DNA of 8,049 nucleotides from HGM05232 sp036661515 (GTDB lineage Bacteria > Bacteroidota > Bacteroidia > Bacteroidales > Muribaculaceae): the NCBI GenBank assembly GCA_036661515.1, contig JAVWYO010000092.1:1-8049 (forward strand). The letters run 5' to 3'. The notes under the pieces are model-generated. The model was not told the origin of the DNA, made no database searches, and saw only the letters and a program-made list of their open reading frames with translations. Position numbers and translations under genes: made by a program. Below are positions 1-6,182 of this stretch, in pieces. How positions within the stretch are numbered: the stretch's first letter is position 1; each line of letters starts with the position of its first letter.

Positions 1-98
1 CAATAATAAATAATCAATATAAAGCACCTAAAAACATCAACATATAGGTATTATTAAAAAAAATATCACAATTTGCACATTTGCATGAACTTTTTCCT

Positions 99-106
99 TA
101 TTTTTG
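99..106 (+). promoter_or_regulatory. Candidate Bacteroidota -7 promoter box for the response regulator
   Basis: The eight bases TATTTTTG match the Bacteroidota -7 consensus TAnnTTTG at every defined position. The box lies 44 nt before the ATG at 151, so a transcript would carry a leader of roughly 40 nt. The weak point is the -33 box: TTTG occurs at 72-75 and 80-83, giving spacers of 23 and 15 nt rather than about 19. The rest of positions 1-150 is AT-rich and shows no gene, RNA or clear repeat. Confidence 0.35.
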
Positions 107-150
107 TGTTTGGTTTAAATGTGTGAAGGATTTTTATTTTACTAACCTAA

Positions 151-519
151 ATGAACGTTGTAACGTTACAATATAATATTTTAATAGCTGAAGATAATGA
201 CAGCTGTTTTTTGCTACTTAAAGCTATTCTAAAAGGATATAATATAGATAGAGCTATTAATGGGTGCGAAGCCGTAAAGCTTTTTCTAAAAAAGCATTAC
301 GATATAGTGCTTATGGACATTATTATGCCCGAAATGAATGGAATCGAAGCTACAAAGTTAATTAGAAGTATTGATGAAAATGTCCCTATTTATGCCATTT
401 CGGCACACGCATTTGAATCCGACAAAGCACGTGCAATTGCAGCCGGCTGCACAGGACATCTATCAAAACCAGTCAACCATAAAAACTTGCTGTTAATAGT
501 AAAAGATGCTTGCAAATAA
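151..519 (+). CDS. Orphan single-domain response regulator (CheY-like receiver)
   Basis: The 122-residue protein is one receiver domain with no output domain. Visible landmarks are the acidic pair E14/D15 that binds Mg2+, the phospho-acceptor D56 in LMDIIMPEMNG, Ser84 at the switch Thr/Ser position, His103 at the position that is often Tyr or Phe, and Lys106 in the SKP motif. All residues needed for phosphorylation are therefore present. Such proteins take a phosphate from a histidine kinase and act by protein contact; the sequence resembles the receivers at the C-terminus of hybrid kinases. No kinase gene is next to it, so the partner is unknown. The start at 151 is the only sensible one, as the domain's first strand begins near residue 9. 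There is no well-placed Shine-Dalgarno sequence. The gene ends 5 nt from a convergent gene, with no clear terminator between them. Confidence 0.93.
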   Translation: MNVVTLQYNILIAEDNDSCFLLLKAILKGYNIDRAINGCEAVKLFLKKHYDIVLMDIIMPEMNGIEATKLIRSIDENVPIYAISAHAFESDKARAIAAGCTGHLSKPVNHKNLLLIVKDACK

Positions 520-524
520 AAACA

Positions 525-989
525 TTAAAGTTTGAATAACACCTGCGCATGATAGCCTGGTGAATTAATAAATGATGTTGATGCCCAAGTTCCTGTCGAC
601 ATTGATTCATAATAGATATGATAACGCTTTGAACGCATACAATCAACATAAAACGTCACATTACACAAGCTTCCCACACCACCACCATCATCATCACCAC
701 ACTTTTCAGTAATCCTTATATCATCGCCCGTGATAGTAAGCACAATGCTGATAGCCGAATCTTCGCAAACATCTATGCCAAAGTGAGTAAATGTTACATG
801 CCCATTATCATCAGCGTCAACACATAGTTTTCCACTTATAGTAGCATCATCACAAGCCATGATGTGACCATCAAAAAAATAAGTATAAGCCTCACCCATC
901 GTTGACGGATGAAAAATAAATCCCAATATTATAATCGCTATCGTGATAGTAATTACATAAAATTCAACCGAAGTAAATATTCCTGCCAT
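525..989 (-). CDS. Small membrane-anchored protein of unknown function, six cysteines
   Basis: I do not recognise a named family. From the ATG at 989-987 the protein has 154 residues: one hydrophobic segment at about residues 10-26 (FYVITITIAIIILGFIF), then a domain of about 125 residues rich in predicted beta strands. The hydrophobic segment looks like a membrane anchor or uncleaved signal. The downstream part has six cysteines (46, 56, 75, 97, 109, 117), which would allow disulfides if it faces the periplasm (inference). A Gly/Asp run at 98-104 is encoded by a trinucleotide-repeat tract. A TTG start at 1007 would add six residues, but the ATG is preferred because a promoter-like element at 994-1024 covers the extra codons. 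The gene is divergent from the mechanosensitive channel and convergent with the response regulator. Similar small anchored proteins occur in Bacteroidales (recollection, not checked). Confidence 0.7.
   Translation of the reverse strand: MAGIFTSVEFYVITITIAIIILGFIFHPSTMGEAYTYFFDGHIMACDDATISGKLCVDADDNGHVTFTHFGIDVCEDSAISIVLTITGDDIRITEKCGDDDGGGVGSLCNVTFYVDCMRSKRYHIYYESMSTGTWASTSFINSPGYHAQVLFKL
675..702. repeat. Imperfect trinucleotide tract (ACC/ATC) inside the small membrane protein
   Basis: The + strand carries consecutive ACC units followed by ATC units and then ACC again. On the coding (-) strand these read as in-frame Gly and Asp codons, forming a GDDDGGG loop. Unit gains or losses would keep the frame, so the loop length may vary between strains. 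Confidence 0.55.
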
Positions 990-993
990 AACG

Positions 994-1024
994 TAAAGAT
1001 AGTGCAAATGAAAATAGTATGAAA
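994..1024 (-). promoter_or_regulatory. Candidate promoter of the small membrane protein
   Basis: Read on the - strand, TTTC at 1024-1021 is followed by a 19-nt spacer and TATCTTTA at 1001-994. This matches TTTG / TAnnTTTG at 3 of 4 and 5 of 6 defined positions with the expected spacing. Only 4 nt separate the box from the ATG at 989, so the mRNA would be almost leaderless. This geometry supports the ATG at 989 over the TTG at 1007. Confidence 0.4.
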
Positions 1025-1035
1025 TAAATCACATG

Positions 1036-1055
1036 TTATTCTATCAATAGAATAA
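1036..1055. repeat. Perfect 8-bp inverted repeat in a divergent intergenic region
   Basis: TTATTCTA at 1036-1043 is the exact reverse complement of TAGAATAA at 1048-1055, with a TCAA centre. It lies between the divergent small membrane protein and the mechanosensitive channel, just upstream of the - strand promoter candidate. It could be an operator for a dimeric regulator or simply a small hairpin. No T-run follows it on the + strand, which argues against a terminator. The rest of 990-1137 is AT-rich, with no convincing promoter for the channel gene. Confidence 0.4.
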
Positions 1056-1137
1056 AAATCTTACGTTATAGACACGACATCTCAACGAAAGCCATTGATT
1101 AGTTGTTATCTTATAATAACACAATTTATAGCAGTAG

Positions 1138-2586
1138 ATGTCAACGACACCATCTTATCAAGTTGCCTCATGGGCTTTACGCACGATAGACAACATCTTT
1201 AAACTTCTTGGGATTCCTCGTAACGGAGATCTTGAGGAAATCGTTTACACAATTATAGTTATATGTATAGCTCTGTCAATAGGCTGGATTGTAAAGCTCA
1301 TGGCACTATTCATTATCAAACGTTTAAAGCGATTACGTAATTCCGAATCTATGAGCGCACTGCAAGGGCAACATGTCTTCATTAAAGGAAGTTCCATCAT
1401 ACCACCGCTTGTGTTTATTATTCTTATCCCTTTTGCTTTTACAAGCGATGCCCATGTGCTACACATTATCTTAAAAACCACTTGGATATATTTTATTTAC
1501 ACCATAATTAGAGTATCAAATGCAATACTCAGCTATTTGTGGCATAGATATGATGAACGCGACAACAACGAGAATCACCCATTAAAAGGGCTACTACAAG
1601 TCTCAAAAGGAATCGTGTGGCTAATAGGATTTATTTTAATAGGCTCATTACTATTAGGTAAATCTCCAGTGGTTCTGCTCACAGGGCTTGGAGCTTTTGC
1701 AGCAATCCTTATGTTAGTATTTAAAGATAGCATTCTCGGAATGGTAGCAGGAGTTCAACTATCACAAAATGACATGTTGCGAGTTGGCGATTGGATAGTT
1801 GTGCCCGACACTCCAGCAAATGGAATAGTAATAGATGTTACTCTCACCGTAGTAAAAGTTCAAAATTGGGATAACACAATCGCTATGCTTCCGCCTTACA
1901 CACTCGTCAGCACATCATTCCAAAATTGGCGAGGAATGGCCGAATCTGGCGCACGTCGCATTGCAAGAGCATATATGGTTGATATTGATAGCATTCAGTT
2001 CTCTACGCCAGAGATGCTCGAAGATTTCAAAAAAATAGATTTTATGAACGATTACATCGAGATAAAACAAAAACAAGCTACCGAAGGAATCGACGACAAC
2101 ACTAATAATCCAGCAAATATTGTAAATGGAACTATCGACACTAATCTTGGATTACTTCGAGCATACATGACTATGTATCTTAAAAATAAGAAAAATATAT
2201 CGCAATCATCAACTTTAATGGTACGCACTCTCGACCCCACAACAAGTGGTGTACCACTTCAACTTTATTGCTTCACTAACACCACCGATTGGCTAAGCTA
2301 TGAGTCAATACAATCGGAGATTTTTGAGCATTTCGCATCTATTCTTCCTCGTTTTGGATTATATGCTTTTGAAAATCCATCGGGACGCGATACCGTAAAT
2401 CAAGGATTCCTTGAAGGAGGAATTATGCCTAATCAAGTCTATGGACTTCCTCATCAGAGCATTTATAATTGGAATCCAGGCGAAAACAAATACACAAATC
2501 CTGAAGCCTATAAATATTGGGACACACCACTCCCTCAAAACAAAAGTTACGACCCTCCACCTCGTAACACCACTACGAACGTCTAA
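1138..2586 (+). CDS. YbdG-type MscS-family mechanosensitive ion channel
   Basis: An inner-membrane channel that opens on membrane tension and releases small solutes on hypo-osmotic shock. Hydrophobic segments lie at about residues 33-60, 85-105, 112-132, 155-175 and 178-205. The last one, with GLGAFAAILMLVF and then GMVAGVQL (201 on), is the pore-lining helix, followed by the MscS beta domain starting RVGDWIVV (G217-W219). The motif NWRGMAESGARR (263-274) and the C-terminal YESIQSEIFEH are characteristic of the YbdG branch (E. coli YbdG/MscM, about 415 residues) rather than of MscS itself. The protein is longer than E. coli YbdG, with a 64-residue tail (419-482) rich in Asn, Pro, Tyr and Gln that has no obvious counterpart. 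No Shine-Dalgarno sequence is visible. The gene stands alone: the next gene has its own promoter 72 nt downstream. Confidence 0.92.
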   Translation: MSTTPSYQVASWALRTIDNIFKLLGIPRNGDLEEIVYTIIVICIALSIGWIVKLMALFIIKRLKRLRNSESMSALQGQHVFIKGSSIIPPLVFIILIPFAFTSDAHVLHIILKTTWIYFIYTIIRVSNAILSYLWHRYDERDNNENHPLKGLLQVSKGIVWLIGFILIGSLLLGKSPVVLLTGLGAFAAILMLVFKDSILGMVAGVQLSQNDMLRVGDWIVVPDTPANGIVIDVTLTVVKVQNWDNTIAMLPPYTLVSTSFQNWRGMAESGARRIARAYMVDIDSIQFSTPEMLEDFKKIDFMNDYIEIKQKQATEGIDDNTNNPANIVNGTIDTNLGLLRAYMTMYLKNKKNISQSSTLMVRTLDPTTSGVPLQLYCFTNTTDWLSYESIQSEIFEHFASILPRFGLYAFENPSGRDTVNQGFLEGGIMPNQVYGLPHQSIYNWNPGENKYTNPEAYKYWDTPLPQNKSYDPPPRNTTTNV

Positions 2587-2622
2587 ATAATCGCTATGTC
2601 ATAAAAAATTGAGCCGAAAGAT

Positions 2623-2653
2623 ATTGAATTTTGCCGAGAATAGCGTATTTTTG
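2623..2653 (+). promoter_or_regulatory. Promoter of the recF-ribH operon
   Basis: ATTG at 2623-2626 (3 of 4 to TTTG) is followed by a 19-nt spacer and TATTTTTG at 2646-2653, an exact match to TAnnTTTG. Only 5 nt lie between the box and the recF ATG at 2659, so transcription should begin at or within a few bases of the start codon. No other promoter of this quality was found between here and the end of ribH, which makes it the likely main promoter of the seven-gene operon. Confidence 0.6.
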
Positions 2654-2658
2654 CAAGT

Positions 2659-3762
2659 ATGATACTTAATAGCGTTTCAATACTTAATTACAAGAATATT
2701 TCTGAAGCATCGCTCTCTTTTTCTCCTAAAGTTAATTGCTTTACTGGGAATAATGGAATGGGAAAGACAAACATGCTCGACGCTATCTATTATCTTAGTT
2801 TCTGCAAAAGTTACGTCAATCAAGGCGACGCTATGACAATGCGACATGGTAGCGATTTCATGATGCTTAAAGGCATTTATCAACGACGCAATGAGCCCGA
2901 AGAGATTTCTTGTGGCTTGCAGACGGGTAAACGCAAAGTCCTTAAGCGAAACGGCAAAGAATATCAACGACTTAGCCAGCACATCGGACTACTACCTCTC
3001 GTTATGGTATCACCAATGGACTGGGAGCTTATTAGAGGAAGCGGTGAAGAACGACGAAAATTTGTTGACCAAATAATCTCGCAAAGCGACAACGAATATC
3101 TAACATGCCTCATTCGCTACACAAAGGCCATAGAATCGCGCAACACCCTTCTGCGACAAGGCTACAGCGATGCAATACTTTTTGAAACAGTTGAAGAACA
3201 AATCATTGCAACATCAACATATATTAATAAAGCTCGTTCTAAATGGATTGAAGAGTTTTCTCCAATATTCCTGAAATATTATAGAGCTATTGCCGATAGC
3301 AACGAATTTGTAAGACTCATATATAGGAGTGCATTAAACGAAATGCCTATGCGCGAGTTATTAAATTCAAATCGAAAAAAAGATGTCATAATGAACTACA
3401 CCACGCAAGGCATTCATCGCGATGACATCGATTTACTTCTGGGCGAGCACTCTATGCGCAAGACTGGCTCACAAGGTCAATGCAAGACCTATACAATTGC
3501 TTTAAGGCTTGCTCAATACGACTTCATTAAGAGCCAAAGCGGTATTACACCTATATTACTGCTTGATGACATTTTCGACAAGCTCGATGCACAACGTGTA
3601 GAAAATATTATAAGCATCGTGGCTAATAGCAATTTTGGGCAAATATTTATTACCGATACTAATCGCACTCATTTAGATGAAATTATTCGCAAAGTGGGAA
3701 GCGACTATAAGATATATTCCGTAGTAAACGGAGAATGTAGCGAAGTACCTAATTTGAATTAA
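2659..3762 (+). CDS. recF: DNA replication and repair protein RecF
   Basis: RecF is an SMC/ABC-like ATPase that, with RecO and RecR, helps load RecA at single-strand gaps and stalled forks. The 367-residue length is normal. Walker A is G30-NNGMGK-T37, the ABC signature region is SQGQCK at 271-276, and Walker B is ILLLDD at 299-304, followed by IFDKLD (D307, D310). The segment FITDTNRTHLDEI near the C-terminus matches the family. The N-terminal ILNYKNISEASLSF is the expected first strand pair, so the ATG at 2659 is secure even though the promoter box ends 5 nt before it. In many bacteria recF lies beside dnaA/dnaN; here it opens an operon and is followed after 4 nt by the DUF721 gene, so those two are probably translationally coupled. 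Confidence 0.97.
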   Translation: MILNSVSILNYKNISEASLSFSPKVNCFTGNNGMGKTNMLDAIYYLSFCKSYVNQGDAMTMRHGSDFMMLKGIYQRRNEPEEISCGLQTGKRKVLKRNGKEYQRLSQHIGLLPLVMVSPMDWELIRGSGEERRKFVDQIISQSDNEYLTCLIRYTKAIESRNTLLRQGYSDAILFETVEEQIIATSTYINKARSKWIEEFSPIFLKYYRAIADSNEFVRLIYRSALNEMPMRELLNSNRKKDVIMNYTTQGIHRDDIDLLLGEHSMRKTGSQGQCKTYTIALRLAQYDFIKSQSGITPILLLDDIFDKLDAQRVENIISIVANSNFGQIFITDTNRTHLDEIIRKVGSDYKIYSVVNGECSEVPNLN

Positions 3763-3766
3763 TCAG

Positions 3767-4057
3767 ATGAAACGTACAAGTGCTGAAACAGTTGGCGATA
3801 TTATAAACCGTGTGCTGAAAGCTGAAAATCTCGATGGAAAGCTCGACGAACATCGACTGGTGTCGTTATGGCCTGAAGTCGTTGGACCTGTGATAAATAA
3901 ATACACATCACAGCGATATATAAATAATCACATGCTATACGTTCATCTCACATCGGCACCGCTTAGAAACGAACTACTTCTACACCGTTCACACTTAGTT
4001 AAAGCACTAAACGAGGCAATAGGGCACGATGTTATTACAGATATTGTATTTCGATAA
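3767..4057 (+). CDS. DUF721 / DciA-like protein
   Basis: This 96-residue protein has the DUF721 layout: an N-terminal helix (GDIINRVLKAENLDGKLDE), the LWPEVVGPVINKYT core with W35, G40 and T47, and then LYVHLTSAPLRNELLLHRSHLVKALNEA. The family includes DciA, the widespread loader or partner of the replicative helicase DnaB in bacteria that lack DnaC or DnaI. The short form with only the DUF721 domain is what is seen here. Whether this protein loads helicase is inferred from the family only. The start is 4 nt after the recF stop, which suggests coupled expression of two DNA-metabolism proteins. There is no other in-frame start nearby. Confidence 0.88.
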   Translation: MKRTSAETVGDIINRVLKAENLDGKLDEHRLVSLWPEVVGPVINKYTSQRYINNHMLYVHLTSAPLRNELLLHRSHLVKALNEAIGHDVITDIVFR

Positions 4058-4076
4058 ATTAATCACATGAATTTTT

Positions 4077-4544
4077 ATGAATTATAAAGATAAAAAAGAC
4101 AAGCAATCAGTGCAATACCCCTTCAAGCATTCTATGCCTGTACAGATAAGGTTTAACGATATTGACACTCTTGGACACGTTAATAACTCGGTGTATTTCC
4201 CTTTTTATGACTTAGGAAAAGCAAATTATTTTAATGCTGCAAAGCATGAAGTTATAGACTGGAAAAAAACCGATATTGTTGTGGCAAACATTAATTGTGA
4301 CTTTTGCGCTCCAATATATTTTAATGAAAAAATTGAAGTACAAACACAAGTCGAGCACATTTACGACAAGAGCTTTAAGATGCTTCAACGCCTTATTAAC
4401 ATAGAAACAGCGGAAGTAAAATGTATTTGTACAACAATTATGGTTGGATTTGACACCGCAAAAGGTGTGGCTGCTCCACTTTCTAACGAATGGAAAATGG
4501 CATTAGCAGAATTTGAAGGGCGCAACCTTGAAACAGAAAAATAA
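4077..4544 (+). CDS. Hotdog-fold acyl-CoA thioesterase (4HBT family)
   Basis: The 155-residue protein carries the 4-hydroxybenzoyl-CoA thioesterase motif RFNDIDTLGHVNNSVYF (25-41): Asp28/Asp30, then His34 and Asn36/Asn37, then a long central helix (FYDLGKANYF). Proteins of this family work as dimers or tetramers and hydrolyse acyl-CoA or acyl-ACP thioesters. The substrate cannot be told from the sequence. The N-terminal 18 residues are charged and variable. An ATG ten bases upstream (4067) opens a different frame that stops after six codons, so 4077 is the real start. The gap to the DUF721 gene is 19 nt and to the isomerase 23 nt, which fits one transcript. FabA/FabZ-type dehydratase function is excluded by the motif. 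Confidence 0.88.
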   Translation: MNYKDKKDKQSVQYPFKHSMPVQIRFNDIDTLGHVNNSVYFPFYDLGKANYFNAAKHEVIDWKKTDIVVANINCDFCAPIYFNEKIEVQTQVEHIYDKSFKMLQRLINIETAEVKCICTTIMVGFDTAKGVAAPLSNEWKMALAEFEGRNLETEK

Positions 4545-4567
4545 TAATAAGAAAAAAGACCAAAGAT

Positions 4568-5170
4568 ATGGACATAAAGCAATCTATGCAACAAATTATT
4601 GAAGCCGAAAGCCGAGCGATACTAAATATTCCTATCACAGACGACTACGAAAAAGCCGTTAACCTAATCGTTGAACAGGTGAAAAATAAAGGTGGGAAAT
4701 TGGTAACATCTGGTATGGGTAAAGCTGGACAAATTGCAATGAACATTGCTACAACATTTGCATCTACTGGCATTCCTGCCGTTTGCTTGCACCCAAGTGA
4801 AGCTCAGCATGGCGATTTAGGCATTCTTCAACCTAACGATGTGATGCTACTACTTTCTAATTCTGGAAAGACCCGCGAAATAGTTGAGCTCATAATGCTC
4901 GCTCGTGCCCTTTTCCCTCAACTAAAGTTTATCGTTATCACGGGTAATGACAAGAGTGAACTGGCTAAAATGGCTGATATATGTCTATATACTGGTGGGG
5001 CTCCTGAGGTGTGCCCTCTTGGACTCACGCCCACAACATCTACTACAATGATGACAGTTATAGGCGATGTGCTCGTTGTGAACACCATGAAAATTAGTGG
5101 TTTCACCATTGAGCAATATGCCCTTAGGCACCATGGTGGTTATCTTGGTGAACAAAGCCGCAAAGGATAG
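4568..5170 (+). CDS. kdsD: Single-domain arabinose-5-phosphate isomerase (KdsD/KpsF type)
   Basis: The enzyme converts ribulose 5-phosphate to arabinose 5-phosphate, the first step towards Kdo for lipopolysaccharide. The 200 residues are one SIS domain: TSGMGKAG (47-54), HPSEAQHGDLG (75-85), SNSGKTREI (97-105), CPLGLTPTTST (149-159) and RHHGGYLG (187-194). Lys52, Glu104, Glu147 and His188 line up with the catalytic Lys59, Glu111, Glu152 and His193 of E. coli KdsD. The two CBS domains of the usual ~325-residue enzyme are absent; the stop codon directly follows the SIS domain. Single-domain forms are known from Bacteroides fragilis, so this is not a truncation. MDIKQSM is a natural start. The degenerate PfkB gene follows after 35 nt. 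An alternative, another SIS sugar-phosphate isomerase, is unlikely given the conserved PLGLTPTTST segment. Confidence 0.9.
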   Translation: MDIKQSMQQIIEAESRAILNIPITDDYEKAVNLIVEQVKNKGGKLVTSGMGKAGQIAMNIATTFASTGIPAVCLHPSEAQHGDLGILQPNDVMLLLSNSGKTREIVELIMLARALFPQLKFIVITGNDKSELAKMADICLYTGGAPEVCPLGLTPTTSTTMMTVIGDVLVVNTMKISGFTIEQYALRHHGGYLGEQSRKG

Positions 5171-5174
5171 TAAA

Positions 5175-5203
5175 ATCTAAAATTTTAAAAGATACATTTA
5201 GAT
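5175..5203 (+). repeat. Inverted repeat just upstream of the PfkB-like gene
   Basis: ATCTAAA at 5175-5181 is the exact reverse complement of TTTAGAT at 5197-5203, separated by 15 AT-rich bases, and the ATG follows at 5206. It fills nearly all of the 35-nt gap after kdsD. If folded in the mRNA it could hinder initiation; in AT-rich DNA a 7-bp match may also be chance. Confidence 0.3.
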
Positions 5204-5205
5204 AT

Positions 5206-6162
5206 ATGCGCAAAGTCATTGCAATCGGAGAATTAGCTTTAGATATAATCTATAAAGATAACCTACCTATCGAATCATTCACAGCAGGGCGTATCGTTAA
5301 TGCTGCCACATCAATTGCTAATACAGGAATAAGCACCACATTTGTGAGCGAATGTGGTAATGACAAAGTAGGTGATATTATTATTAATCATCTAAAAAAT
5401 CATAATGTAATCACAACATCAATAGACCGTTTTACTGACAACAATACATCTTTATCACTAATTTTCAATGACGACAAAGGCACTACGCGTTTAGCCTATG
5501 GTAGCTATCCTGCCGATCGTTTCGATGTGGTGTGGCCAAGAATTGACGAAGACGATATTGTCCTTTTCGGCTCTTTCTACTCAATCGACCCCCTATTGAG
5601 AGAACGACTATTCGAGATGATTACATATGCAGCCGAACGTAAAGCTATGATTATATACATGCCTGGTTTTCACCAAAAAGCCGATTATCGAATCACAAGA
5701 GTAATGACGGCTATTCTTGAAAACCTTGAAGTGTCAAACCTCGTTTTAGCTAAAAGTGAAGATATTGACAAACTTTTTAAAACTACCGATGCCACACAAG
5801 TTTTTCATCAAAATATAGAATACTACTGCACTAATTATTTACACATTAACGAGAATTATGATTTATCTCTCTTTTCGAATAATTGCACTAAAACGTACAA
5901 CAATCAGAGCAATAATTCCGTTAATAAATTAGGCTGGCATGCCGGTTTTTGTGCAGGAATCATATATGGACTTTTATTAAAAGATGTAACATATTCTACT
6001 CTCAAAAACATTGACGAACAAGCCTGGAATGACATCGTGAAATGTGGATATTCTTTTGCTAATGACTCATCTATGCAACAAGATAATTGCATTTCTAATA
6101 AATTTGGACTATATTGCGCAACAAACTTAGAAAAAGCTATCTCCGACAAGCAACAAGAATAA
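5206..6162 (+). CDS. Degenerate PfkB/ribokinase-family sugar kinase homologue, probably catalytically dead
   Basis: The 318-residue protein keeps the PfkB fold pattern: GELALDIIY at the N-terminus, SECGNDKVGDIIINHLKNHNV (48-68), DDIVLFGSFYSIDPLLRERL, and a helix ending FCAGIIYGLLL. Its functional motifs are altered. The diglycine substrate motif (usually GG..xN) reads TAGRIVNAA. The usual DxNFR segment reads YMPGFHQ (151-157). The signature GAGDxFxAG reads GWHAGFCAG (243-251), which puts Ala246 at the catalytic Asp and His245 at the anion-hole Gly. Residues ~208-240 are Asn-rich and poorly conserved. The frame is open from start to stop and the gene sits in the operon between kdsD and the TPR gene, so it is probably expressed. 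It most likely binds a ligand or partner, or has taken on a new activity (inference). A sugar kinase with unusual catalysis remains possible. Confidence 0.85.
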   Translation: MRKVIAIGELALDIIYKDNLPIESFTAGRIVNAATSIANTGISTTFVSECGNDKVGDIIINHLKNHNVITTSIDRFTDNNTSLSLIFNDDKGTTRLAYGSYPADRFDVVWPRIDEDDIVLFGSFYSIDPLLRERLFEMITYAAERKAMIIYMPGFHQKADYRITRVMTAILENLEVSNLVLAKSEDIDKLFKTTDATQVFHQNIEYYCTNYLHINENYDLSLFSNNCTKTYNNQSNNSVNKLGWHAGFCAGIIYGLLLKDVTYSTLKNIDEQAWNDIVKCGYSFANDSSMQQDNCISNKFGLYCATNLEKAISDKQQE

Positions 6163-6182
6163 ATTAATACTCACGCCAACTC

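Noticed and set aside
520..524. Bidirectional terminator between the convergent response regulator and small membrane protein
   Set aside because: Only 5 nt separate the genes and no hairpin spans the junction.
1105..1120. Small inverted repeat GTTAT / ATAAC upstream of the channel gene
   Set aside because: A 5-bp AT-rich stem is expected by chance here; TATCTTAT inside it is also a poor promoter match with no -33 box.
2587..2622. Terminator between the channel gene and recF
   Set aside because: No stem-loop with a T-run could be found.
4067..4087. Six-codon frame starting at an ATG ten bases before the thioesterase start
   Set aside because: Too short and in another frame; it mainly serves to rule out 4067 as the thioesterase start.
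5193..5200. TACATTTA just before the PfkB-like gene as a promoter box
   Set aside because: No -33 box at the expected distance and the gene sits inside a tightly spaced operon.
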